From the NCBI GenBank assembly GCA_964523375.1, contig CAZFYG010000001.1:59862-123861 (forward strand): a stretch of DNA of 64,000 nucleotides, given 5' to 3'. Below are positions 1 to 6,823 of the stretch, piece after piece. The first letter of the stretch is position 1; the number at the start of each line of letters is the position of its first letter. Below the pieces are notes generated by a model that was not told the origin of the DNA, searched no databases, and saw only the letters and a program-made list of their open reading frames with translations. The translations under genes were made by a program, and so were the position numbers. The DNA is from CAJQGY01 sp964523375 (lineage in GTDB: Bacteria > Pseudomonadota > Gammaproteobacteria > Magnimaribacterales > D2472).

Positions 1-976
1 CAGTTAGTGCCACCTTTAATGGCTCTAAACTTCTATCAACTAAATCTTCAACCAAAGATTCTAGTTTCGCTCTAGTTACTTTATGTACGAAATGTTTTGG
101 CCCAGAGCTGTCAGCTGTAATATATGGAAGATTAACTTCTGTTTGATCTGCAGATGAAAGTTCGATTTTTGCTTTTTCAGCTGCTTCCTTTAACCTCTGT
201 AAAGCAAGAGGGTCGCTTTTTAGGTCAAACCCAGACTCTTGTTTAAACTGATCAACAAAATAATCAATTAGCCTTAAATCAAAATCTTCTCCTCCCAAAA
301 ATGTATCACCATTTGTAGACAAAACTTCAAACTGATGCTCACCATCAACATCTGATATTTCAATAATTGATATATCAAATGTTCCTCCGCCTAGATCATA
401 TACAGCAACAGTTGAATCACCTTTGTGTTTGTCTAAACCATAAGCCAATGCAGCGGCTGTTGGTTCGTTTATAATCCTTTTAACATCGAGTCCTGCTATT
501 TTTCCTGCATCTTTTGTAGCTTGTCTTTGTGCATCATTGAAATACGCAGGAACTGTAATTACAGCCTCTTTGACTTCGTGCCCAAGATAATCTTCAGCAG
601 TTTTTTTCATTTTCTTAAGAACTTCTGCTGCTACTTGTGGCGGCGCAAGCTTCTTGTTAGCAGCCTCAACCCAAGCATCACCATTGTCAGCTTTCACAAT
701 TTTATAAGGGACCATATCTGCATCTTTTTTCACAACTTTATCGTCAAATGTTCTACCTATTAGTCTTTTAATAGCATAGAGCGTATTTTCTGGGTTTGTT
801 ACAGATTGTCTTTTAGCTGGCATTCCAACAAGAACTTCATCTTTGTCAGTATAAGCAATAACCGATGGAGTTGTTCTTCCGCCTTCGGCATTCTCTATAA
901 CCTTTTGTTGTTGACCCTCAATAACAGCAACACAGCTGTTAGTTGTTCCTAAATCAATTCCTATAATTTTTGACAT
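1..976 (-). CDS. dnaK: Chaperone DnaK (Hsp70), N-terminal part, cut by window edge
   Basis: ATP-dependent Hsp70 chaperone that folds and protects proteins in the cytoplasm, working with DnaJ and GrpE. Only the first 325 residues are inside the window; the rest of the ATPase domain and the substrate-binding domain lie beyond base 1. The N-terminus reads MSKIIGIDLGTTNSCVAV, the diagnostic phosphate-1 loop of Hsp70, and the last visible stretch (SLEPLKVAL) matches the Hsp70 ATPase domain near residue 320. The ATG at 974-976 lies 15 nt after the grpE stop, so the two form an operon, probably driven by the heat-shock-like promoter upstream of grpE. Seen directly; family assignment is secure. Confidence 0.97.
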   Translation of the reverse strand, partial: MSKIIGIDLGTTNSCVAVIEGQQQKVIENAEGGRTTPSVIAYTDKDEVLVGMPAKRQSVTNPENTLYAIKRLIGRTFDDKVVKKDADMVPYKIVKADNGDAWVEAANKKLAPPQVAAEVLKKMKKTAEDYLGHEVKEAVITVPAYFNDAQRQATKDAGKIAGLDVKRIINEPTAAALAYGLDKHKGDSTVAVYDLGGGTFDISIIEISDVDGEHQFEVLSTNGDTFLGGEDFDLRLIDYFVDQFKQESGFDLKSDPLALQRLKEAAEKAKIELSSADQTEVNLPYITADSSGPKHFVHKVTRAKLESLVEDLVDRSLEPLKVALT

Positions 977-991
977 AATTTACCTCTATTT

Positions 992-1516
992 CTAATTCTT
1001 TATGACCGTCACTCTTGCCGGTCTTAAGATTCTGTTATGGAGCTCCCAGCCCCTTTGAAAAACATCCCCCACCATTCCATCTTCTTTATCTTTGTGAGGA
1101 ATTACTGAAACAGCTTCATGCTTTTCAGGATCAAACTTCTCATTATCTGGATAGATGGGACTCATTCCGAATTTATCAAGAGCAGATTCAAAAGACTTTA
1201 AAGTTAACTCAATCCCTTCTCTGTCTTCAGTAGATGCATCTTCGGATAATTTATTTAATGCATGTTCGATATTATCAACAACTGGTAATAGCTCGCTTAA
1301 AAGTTTTTCAACGCCATATTTATGGGCTTTCTCTACTTCAGATGCTGTTCTTTTTATAGTGTTATCAAGATCAGCAGTTGCTCTTAAAAGCTGCTTTTCT
1401 AAATTATCATTTTTTTCAAGAAGCTCTTCATAACTATCAGTCTCAAAGCTCTCATCACTAGATGTATCAGGTTCTTGGTCTAATTCTGATGCTTTTTCTT
1501 CAATATCATTTGACAT
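992..1516 (-). CDS. grpE: Nucleotide exchange factor GrpE
   Basis: Co-chaperone that releases ADP from DnaK. The 174-residue protein has the expected architecture: an acidic, probably disordered N-terminus (about 1-28), a long helical/coiled-coil segment rich in E, L and K (about 29-65), and a C-terminal beta domain ending in GWELHNRILRPARVTV, the GrpE signature. Length is slightly below E. coli GrpE (197). A GAGGA ribosome-binding site sits just upstream of the ATG. It precedes dnaK in the same direction; dnaJ is not visible and may lie beyond the left edge. Confidence 0.96.
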   Translation of the reverse strand: MSNDIEEKASELDQEPDTSSDESFETDSYEELLEKNDNLEKQLLRATADLDNTIKRTASEVEKAHKYGVEKLLSELLPVVDNIEHALNKLSEDASTEDREGIELTLKSFESALDKFGMSPIYPDNEKFDPEKHEAVSVIPHKDKEDGMVGDVFQRGWELHNRILRPARVTVIKN

Positions 1517-1536
1517 AATTTATCCTCATACGTTGT

Positions 1537-1564
1537 ATATAAGGATTCAAATAATTAGTTCAAG
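1537..1564 (-). promoter_or_regulatory. Sigma-32-like heat-shock promoter for grpE-dnaK
   Basis: Read on the minus strand, CTTGAA (1564-1559) is followed after 14 nt by CCTTATAT (1544-1537). This fits the sigma-32 pattern of CTTGAA, an 11-16 nt spacer and CCCCATNT, and it lies just upstream of a heat-shock operon. The -35 match is exact; the -10 is partial. No rpoH gene is visible here, so use of sigma-32 is an inference. Confidence 0.6.
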
Positions 1565-1577
1565 AGTTTTAATTAAT

Positions 1578-1982
1578 TTAAGATTTAATTTTTTTTACGT
1601 ACAAGACCATATTATGGTCTACGATTTCATACCCATGTTGACTTGCAATCTCAGCCTGTCTCTGCTCGATAACTTCATCATGAAACTCTATAATTTTACC
1701 TGATTCTATGCATACCATATGATCATGATGTTCATCAGAAACTATCTCATAAACGGCATGCGCTTCTTCAAAATTATGTTTAATTACAATGCCAGCTGCC
1801 TCAAATTGGGTGAGAACCCTATATATTGTTGCAAGACCTACATCTTCATCCATTAGAATAAGTTCTTTATAAATATCCTCTGCGCTAAGATGCCCTTTAG
1901 CATCCAATACTTCTAGAATTTTTATCCTAGGAAGAGTTGCTTTCAATCCAGCTTTTTGTAATTCTTTATTTTTTCTTTGCAT
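1578..1982 (-). CDS. fur: Ferric uptake regulator Fur
   Basis: Iron-responsive DNA-binding repressor, 134 residues. The N-terminal winged helix includes the recognition segment ATIYRVLTQFEAAGIV (51-66), followed by the metal-binding HHDH motif (85-88) and the dimerisation domain. The CxxC structural zinc site of E. coli Fur is reduced: C91 is present but the second position is S94, as in Pseudomonas-type Fur. No other cysteine follows, so structural zinc is probably not bound there. The gene is divergent from bamE, and a perfect palindrome lies 16 nt upstream of its start. Another Fur-family regulator (Zur, PerR) is possible but less likely from the sequence. Confidence 0.9.
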   Translation of the reverse strand: MQRKNKELQKAGLKATLPRIKILEVLDAKGHLSAEDIYKELILMDEDVGLATIYRVLTQFEAAGIVIKHNFEEAHAVYEIVSDEHHDHMVCIESGKIIEFHDEVIEQRQAEIASQHGYEIVDHNMVLYVKKIKS

Positions 1983-1998
1983 TTTTATGTATTAACTT

Positions 1999-2018
1999 TG
2001 TCTATTAATTAATAGACA
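1999..2018. promoter_or_regulatory. Perfect 20-bp palindrome between fur and bamE
   Basis: The sequence TGTCTATTAATTAATAGACA is identical to its own reverse complement and sits in the 76-nt divergent spacer, where it would overlap a fur promoter and lie just upstream of the bamE -10. This is the geometry of a dimeric repressor operator. It does not match the classical Fur box, a LexA box or an FNR site. The cognate regulator is unknown; Fur autoregulation is one guess. Confidence 0.55.
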
Positions 2019-2058
2019 CAGACTTAAAAGGTTTTACAAAGTATAATCCATCTTGAAT

Positions 2059-2397
2059 ATGAAACAACTTATCAATAAAAATTTACTGCCACTGGCAATC
2101 CTTTCAATTTTTGCCTCTTCTTGTTCCTACCTTCAGCCGTATAAAGTTCCTGTAATGCAAGGGAATATTATTGAAGATAAAGATGTTTCTAAATTAGAAA
2201 AAGGTATGACAAAAGCGCAAGTAGATTTTATATTTGGCAGAGCTGTGATTATGGATCCTTTTCACAATAATCGCTGGGATTACTTTAACTCTATAACCGT
2301 TGGTGAAGAAGCTATAACAGAGCGAAAATTATCTATTTTTTTCAATGATGATGGGGTTGTCGATAGTTGGGTGCTTGAAAAACTCTCTGATAATTAA
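2059..2397 (+). CDS. bamE: Outer-membrane assembly lipoprotein BamE (SmpA)
   Basis: Small lipoprotein of the BAM complex that inserts beta-barrel proteins into the outer membrane. I start it at the ATG at 2059 (112 residues) rather than an in-frame TTG two codons earlier. A signal peptide with lipobox-like ASSC ends at C22. The SmpA/OmlA core KGMTKAQVDFIFGRAV and DPFHNNRWDY is diagnostic. A TATAAT at 2042-2047 places transcription start only a few bases before the ATG, and no clear Shine-Dalgarno is seen, so the mRNA may be nearly leaderless. Its 3' end overlaps convergent rnfH by 4 nt. Confidence 0.93.
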   Translation: MKQLINKNLLPLAILSIFASSCSYLQPYKVPVMQGNIIEDKDVSKLEKGMTKAQVDFIFGRAVIMDPFHNNRWDYFNSITVGEEAITERKLSIFFNDDGVVDSWVLEKLSDN

Positions 2398-2672
2398 GTT
2401 TTACTAATCCTTCTTTCTTTTGGGTCTTGAGTAAGAGGCCTCAATAATTCGACTCTCTCCCCTTCTTTAAGTCTATATTTATGTGGGTAAGGTTTAAATA
2501 TTCCATCTAGAATTTCGCTGTTAACAGCTAGAATAATTTCATGCTCAACACTGGATATAATATTTCTTATACTTTTAAAATCAATAAACTCAGATACAGT
2601 TAGGCTTGAAGAGACATTAAATTCTAAAAAATGCTTGTCTTGCTTTCCTTGATATGCAAAAAAAACCTTCAT
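2394..2672 (-). CDS. rnfH: RnfH family ubiquitin-like protein (UPF0125)
   Basis: Small 92-residue protein of the RnfH/RatB family with a beta-grasp (ubiquitin-like) fold; its biochemical role is not established. Family features visible are FNVSSSLTVSEFIDF near the middle and a C-terminal GERVELLRPLTQDPKERR, the conserved end of the family. The start overlaps the ratA stop by 4 nt (ATGA), so it is translationally coupled to ratA, the standard gammaproteobacterial order. Its 3' end overlaps the 3' end of convergent bamE. Confidence 0.9.
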   Translation of the reverse strand: MKVFFAYQGKQDKHFLEFNVSSSLTVSEFIDFKSIRNIISSVEHEIILAVNSEILDGIFKPYPHKYRLKEGERVELLRPLTQDPKERRISKT

Positions 2673-3085
2673 TTAACTTGCTTTATAAATGAATCAATTA
2701 TGTTTGATGAAATTGAATCAATCAAACTTTGAGGAGTAATTGCATTGAGTAAAAAGGGTAACTTAAATTCAGCCTCAAAGCTTATTTTGCATGCATGAAT
2801 GCTGGTTTCTTTTACCTGCCACTTGCCTTTAAAGTAATCAAATGGTCCATCCAGTTGGTCAATAGTAATTGAATCATCAGTTAGAGTATTTTCTGAAGTT
2901 ATGAAATATTCTTTACCTAGAATATTGAACTCTAATTTACCAATTTCAATAGGGTGATTTCTTTTAATTAATGACGCCCCGGAGCATCCCGGAACAAAGT
3001 TTTTATACTCATTAAAATCTAAAACTACATTTAAAGCATTAATACTGCTTACATCAAGCGATTTACTAAAGTTTATCTTTCGCAC
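2669..3085 (-). CDS. ratA: RatA/PasT-type START-domain (SRPBCC) protein
   Basis: SRPBCC-fold protein of 138 residues in the RatA/PasT/COQ10 family. E. coli RatA has been reported to bind the 50S subunit, whereas the eukaryotic homologue Coq10 binds ubiquinone; which applies here cannot be told from sequence. Recognisable parts are the N-terminal YKNFVPGCSGASLI and the central DGPFDYFKGKWQVKE, equivalent to the conserved DGPFKxLxGxW motif. It forms a pair with rnfH and belongs to the conserved smpB/ratA/rnfH/bamE neighbourhood, here separated from smpB by two membrane-protein genes. Confidence 0.88.
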   Translation of the reverse strand: MRKINFSKSLDVSSINALNVVLDFNEYKNFVPGCSGASLIKRNHPIEIGKLEFNILGKEYFITSENTLTDDSITIDQLDGPFDYFKGKWQVKETSIHACKISFEAEFKLPFLLNAITPQSLIDSISSNIIDSFIKQVK

Positions 3086-3099
3086 TAATTTTTGTAATT

Positions 3100-4449
3100 T
3101 TAAAAAAACTGTTTATAGAAAATATATGCAACTGCTAATGGGGCGACAAACTTTACAAAGAATCTCCATAAGAAAAATAATATTGGATTAATAGAACCCA
3201 TCTCTTCCTTAATAAGTGATTTTTTCATAAACCAGCCAACAAAAATAGCTATAAACATACCTCCAAGCGGAAGCAGTATTTGATTTGTTATAAATTCAAT
3301 TGAATCAAGAAAATTTCTTTCAGCTATCAGCTGATGATCAGACCAAATATTAAAACTTAAAGCTGAACCTATGCCAAGAACCCATGCTAAAAATGAAATG
3401 ATTTGAGCTGATTTTTTTCTTGATAGAATGCCCTCTTCTGACATATAAGCCACGCCTGGCTCAAGAAGTGAAATTGATGAGCTTAAAGCGGCTACTGATA
3501 GTAAAATAAAAAATAAAGGGCCTATAATCTGACCAAATTGCATTTGATTAAATGCTGAAAGCATTGAAACAAATACAAGCCCTGGTCCGCTATTAGGTTC
3601 AAGACTAAAAGCAAATATAATTGGAAAGATGGCAATACCTGCCAATATAGCTACCAAGGTATCAAGAGAAGCCACAGTAAAGGAGTTAGTTACAATATTT
3701 TGATCCTTGGGCATATAAGCTCCATAAGCCATGATTGACCCCATTCCAAGACCTAAACTAAAAAATGCCTGTCCCATTGCTTGAAGGAGAGTATCCGAAG
3801 TAACATTGGAAAAGTCAGGCGCGAATAAAAATGACATAGCCTTGGTAAAATCTCCATTTACAACTGCATAAATAACCATAAATATCATTAACACACCAAG
3901 CATTGGCATTAAAATTTTAACCATTCTTCCGATGCCATCTTTGATTCCAGCAGATACAATTAATGCTGTAAGTGTCATAAAGATGGTATGCCAAAACATT
4001 AAATTTAATGGCGAAGAAATAACAGAGGAGAATTGGTCAGGCGAGCTAATAACTCCAGATGAAGATGCTGCAATAAAAATATAGTTCAAACAGATTCCAG
4101 CTATGACACTATAAAAAGATAGTATTAGTATCCCAGCAAATATTCCGCTCCAGCCAACGAAACGCCATACAGTACTTTGATTAGAATCTATCGCAACCCT
4201 TCTCATCGCATTAACCGGACTATTGCCAGATCTTCTTCCTATAATGATTTCACTTATCATTATGGGCAATCCAATAACTAATATACATCCAAGGTATATT
4301 AATACAAATGCTCCTCCCCCATTAGTTCCTGCCTTATATGGAAATCCCCATATATTTCCCAACCCTACCGCTGAGCCACTAGCAGCCAATATAAAAGTCC
4401 ATTTACCAATCCAGGCGCCATGAGATTTGAGTTGTTTTTCTATTTCCAT
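3100..4449 (-). CDS. Sodium-dependent transporter, NSS/SNF family
   Basis: Inner-membrane Na+-coupled symporter of the neurotransmitter:sodium symporter family (LeuT/MhsT fold), 449 residues. The first membrane segment carries the signature GSAVGLGNIWGFPY (about 26-39), whose unwound centre binds Na+ and substrate. About eleven hydrophobic segments follow, as is usual for bacterial members lacking TM12. The substrate is probably an amino acid but cannot be assigned. It ends 14 nt before the ratA start and begins 4 nt after the DUF3429 stop, so all four genes could share a transcript. Confidence 0.9.
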   Translation of the reverse strand: MEIEKQLKSHGAWIGKWTFILAASGSAVGLGNIWGFPYKAGTNGGGAFVLIYLGCILVIGLPIMISEIIIGRRSGNSPVNAMRRVAIDSNQSTVWRFVGWSGIFAGILILSFYSVIAGICLNYIFIAASSSGVISSPDQFSSVISSPLNLMFWHTIFMTLTALIVSAGIKDGIGRMVKILMPMLGVLMIFMVIYAVVNGDFTKAMSFLFAPDFSNVTSDTLLQAMGQAFFSLGLGMGSIMAYGAYMPKDQNIVTNSFTVASLDTLVAILAGIAIFPIIFAFSLEPNSGPGLVFVSMLSAFNQMQFGQIIGPLFFILLSVAALSSSISLLEPGVAYMSEEGILSRKKSAQIISFLAWVLGIGSALSFNIWSDHQLIAERNFLDSIEFITNQILLPLGGMFIAIFVGWFMKKSLIKEEMGSINPILFFLWRFFVKFVAPLAVAYIFYKQFF

Positions 4450-4453
4450 AATA

Positions 4454-4918
4454 TTAATTAATTAAAAGGTTGCTGTAAGGATTTATCCAATATGCAGATG
4501 ATAACAAAAAACTGATCGAAACTAGAAGGGAGAGCATTTTTCTAAAATCTTTATATTCATCATCTCTTTTTTTGAAATCTGCAGTAGATCTCTCAAAATA
4601 ATAGTAAGACTGAAAAGCAATCATCAGCATTAATAATGAAGCTAGCACTTGATCAATAAATATCAATATTAGAGCTAAGCAGCCTACAAGACTGTATATT
4701 ATTCCAATAGATAAGTTATATGCTTGGTTAGGTTGGTCATCACGCCAACCCCATGCCATGCCACCTAAAAACGATAATATAATTGAGCCATAAGCTAATT
4801 GAAAATATATAGAAGTAATTCCAATATTACCTCCGAAAACCCAAGGGCAAACTGCAAATAATGCAAAGGGTAGAAATCCTACATACCCGAAAGTTGATTT
4901 AATTTTATTGATATTCAA
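4454..4918 (-). CDS. DUF3429 family membrane protein
   Basis: A 154-residue integral membrane protein with about four to five hydrophobic segments. The N-terminal FGYVGFLPFALFAV and AYGSIILSFLGGMAWGW resemble the DUF3429 family, whose function is not known. It is divergent from smpB and lies immediately upstream of the NSS transporter gene with a 4-nt gap, suggesting co-transcription. No enzymatic residues are recognisable. Family assignment is from memory of the motif pattern, so moderate confidence. Confidence 0.7.
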   Translation of the reverse strand: MNINKIKSTFGYVGFLPFALFAVCPWVFGGNIGITSIYFQLAYGSIILSFLGGMAWGWRDDQPNQAYNLSIGIIYSLVGCLALILIFIDQVLASLLMLMIAFQSYYYFERSTADFKKRDDEYKDFRKMLSLLVSISFLLSSAYWINPYSNLLIN

Positions 4919-4937
4919 TTTTTATTATATATTTTTC

Positions 4938-4965
4938 TTGCACAAGACATATCTACGGACATAAT
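4938..4965 (+). promoter_or_regulatory. Sigma-70 promoter for smpB
   Basis: TTGCAC (4938-4943), a 16-nt spacer and CATAAT (4960-4965) form a good sigma-70 promoter. The expected start point falls at or next to the smpB ATG at 4972, so the smpB mRNA may be leaderless. AAAGG at 4966-4970 is too close to the ATG to act as a normal Shine-Dalgarno. Confidence 0.5.
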
Positions 4966-4971
4966 AAAGGC

Positions 4972-5439
4972 ATGTCTAAAGATAAACCTGCATTAATTGT
5001 AAAGAATAAAACTGCATCAAGAAACTATACACTAGGTCAGGCCTATCAAGCTGGAATTGTTTTAGAAGGGTGGGAAGTTAAATCTCTAAGGAATGGAAAA
5101 ATTGATGTGCAAAATAGCTATGTAACTTTTAGGAAAGATGAGGCTTGGCTATTCGGCATTAAAATAGACCCACCTGCATCATTAAAAGATTTTAATGTAG
5201 ACCCCCTCAGAACAAGAAAGCTGCTTTTAAAAAAGAAAGAGATTGCAGAGCTACAAAAACTTAAAAATGAAAAAAACCTTACAGTCATAATGACGTCTAT
5301 GTATTGGAAAGAAAATTATATAAAGTGCGATATTGCTACTGGTAAAGGAAAGAAAATCCGCGACCAAAGACAGGATATTAAAAAAAGAGATTGGGAACGT
5401 GATCAGGGCAGAATTCTCAAAAATGCTAAAAAACAATAA
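4972..5439 (+). CDS. smpB: SsrA-binding protein SmpB
   Basis: RNA-binding partner of tmRNA in trans-translation, which rescues ribosomes stalled on broken mRNAs. The 155-residue protein has the OB-fold core with the conserved YTLGQAYQAGIVLEGWEVKS (about 19-38) and the basic C-terminal tail (KKRDWERDQGRILKN) that enters the mRNA channel. It stands immediately upstream of ssrA, 49 nt away, so the protein and its RNA partner are encoded together. Confidence 0.96.
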   Translation: MSKDKPALIVKNKTASRNYTLGQAYQAGIVLEGWEVKSLRNGKIDVQNSYVTFRKDEAWLFGIKIDPPASLKDFNVDPLRTRKLLLKKKEIAELQKLKNEKNLTVIMTSMYWKENYIKCDIATGKGKKIRDQRQDIKKRDWERDQGRILKNAKKQ

Positions 5440-5469
5440 CCATACTTCTAAAAATTTTAAGTAATACTG

Positions 5470-5475
5470 TATAAT
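5470..5475 (+). promoter_or_regulatory. -10 element of the ssrA promoter
   Basis: A perfect TATAAT 13 nt before the mature tmRNA 5' end, preceded directly by TG. No good -35 hexamer is seen at 16-18 nt upstream. Start would be near 5482, leaving a short leader removed by RNase P. Confidence 0.5.
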
Positions 5476-5488
5476 TCAATGTCCCTAT

Positions 5489-5837
5489 GGGGGCGAACAG
5501 GGTTCGACGTTTCTACTGGACTCCGAAGCGCATGCCAAGATTGTGGTAATTCTTGTAAAACATACTACAAAAAATTTAGTTGCAAATAACGACAACTACG
5601 CTTTAGCAGCTTAATGCTAACCGATGCCAAAATTGACTATGGTTTGAAGCATCGGCAAATTACATAGTCTAGCCAAGTTGTGTTGCTTGGACACAGTTTG
5701 GTTAAAATTAATCAAGCTCGCTTTAGTACCCTGCTCCTCGGGTCACAAAAGTTAAAAAGCTAATTGGGTGAGCTATGCATGTAGAAGTTAGGCTGAAGGA
5801 TTAGCGGACGCGGGTTCAATTCCCGCCGCCTCCACCA
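5489..5837 (+). ncRNA. ssrA: Transfer-messenger RNA (tmRNA, 10Sa RNA)
   Basis: One-piece tmRNA of about 349 nt. The 5' end GGGGGCGAACAGGGTTCGACG and the 3' end GTTCAATTCCCGCCGCCTCCACCA form the tRNA-like domain, with a 7-bp acceptor stem containing one G-U pair and an encoded CCA. The tag reading frame starts at the resume codon GCA (5582) and encodes ANNDNYALAA before TAA (5612-5614). The ALAA end is the ClpXP/ClpAP degradation signal. Compared with E. coli ANDENYALAA the third and fourth residues are N and D. It follows smpB. Confidence 0.97.
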
Positions 5838-5977
5838 TCCACTCCCAACCTTGGTCAAACAGACGACGATTGGCTTGGTTTTGAAGTTTATGTTCAAAAA
5901 ATTATTGCTAAAGCTTCTAAGTTGCAAAGATTCTTTCAATAATATATCTTTAGATCGAAATTAATTCAAAAATAATT

Positions 5978-6487
5978 ATGAAAATTAATAATTTATATAT
6001 GTCATTAATAGTGGTTCTATTTTCTCTAAATATTACTGCTGATGGTAATCACGGTGGCTTCCAATGCTATTCAAGTGATCCTGAAATGGGTGATTCCGCA
6101 TTTTGGGCTGGTGAAGCTATTGAATCCTTTGCCCAAAATAAATTTGAGGAAGCAATTAATATTGTAGATGCATGCTTTGATATTTTTGCAACTGAAGCAG
6201 TAATTATGCAGAAAGAGCTTGATGCAAATAAAGTAAAATACCCACCTATTGGAAGGGTTACTAGAAATGAGAAAGAAAAAATACATAAAAACTATGCTGT
6301 TAATGATGTATCAATGGCTTTATGGGCTAAAGCAAGATCATTGGAGGAAATAGGCAATATCGATCTGGCTAAAAATACTTACTCTAAATGTATGTATCTT
6401 GCTCATGGGAGAGCCTGGGACCCTAAGGGGTGGTTTTGGAATCCAGCTGCTGATTGTATAAATAGAGCTAGAAAACTTCTCGAATAA
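5978..6487 (+). CDS. Exported protein of unknown function with TPR-like helices
   Basis: I do not recognise a named function. The 169-residue product starts with a signal peptide (hydrophobic 7-19, likely cleavage around 21-23), so it is probably periplasmic. Four cysteines (30, 66, 138, 160) could form two disulfides. Two helical repeats resembling TPR units are visible: one near 42-66 and one at 114-168. The C-terminal block GRAWDPKGWFWNPAADC is rich in Trp and Gly and looks conserved-motif-like. It lies 140 nt after tmRNA and before rpsT, with no operon partner. Confidence 0.6.
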   Translation: MKINNLYMSLIVVLFSLNITADGNHGGFQCYSSDPEMGDSAFWAGEAIESFAQNKFEEAINIVDACFDIFATEAVIMQKELDANKVKYPPIGRVTRNEKEKIHKNYAVNDVSMALWAKARSLEEIGNIDLAKNTYSKCMYLAHGRAWDPKGWFWNPAADCINRARKLLE

Positions 6488-6559
6488 ATTATTTACAATT
6501 TTCTAGACATATCTATCTTAGATCATTAAACTACGACTCTTTTTAAATAAAACTTAAAT

Positions 6560-6823
6560 ATGGCTAACTCTAAACAAGCAAGCAAAAGAGCGAAACAGAA
6601 TGCACAGACATACAAGCTAAGACATGCGCAAAGATCAATAGTGAGAACAGCTGTAAAAGCGGTTCGTGCGAGTATCGAAGAAAATGATGCTGTTAAAGCC
6701 AAAGAGAACCTTGTTAAGGCTGAAAAAGTTTTAGATTCTTCTGCTTCAAAAAAAGTTATACATAAAAATGCTGCTGCCAGAACTAAAAGCAGGCTATCAA
6801 AAGCTGTAAAAAACTTAGGTTAA
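6560..6823 (+). CDS. rpsT: 30S ribosomal protein S20
   Basis: Primary 16S rRNA-binding protein of 87 residues. It is strongly basic and all-helical, beginning MANSKQASKRAKQN, the S20 signature, and ending with a helix rich in A and K. Transcribed alone, as in most gammaproteobacteria. Its stop overlaps the 3' end of convergent obgE by 9 nt, with no room for an intergenic terminator. Confidence 0.96.
   Translation: MANSKQASKRAKQNAQTYKLRHAQRSIVRTAVKAVRASIEENDAVKAKENLVKAEKVLDSSASKKVIHKNAAARTKSRLSKAVKNLG

Noticed and set aside
2053..2058. TTG start for bamE two codons upstream of the ATG
   Set aside because: The ATG at 2059 gives a normal lipoprotein signal peptide and is the more common start.
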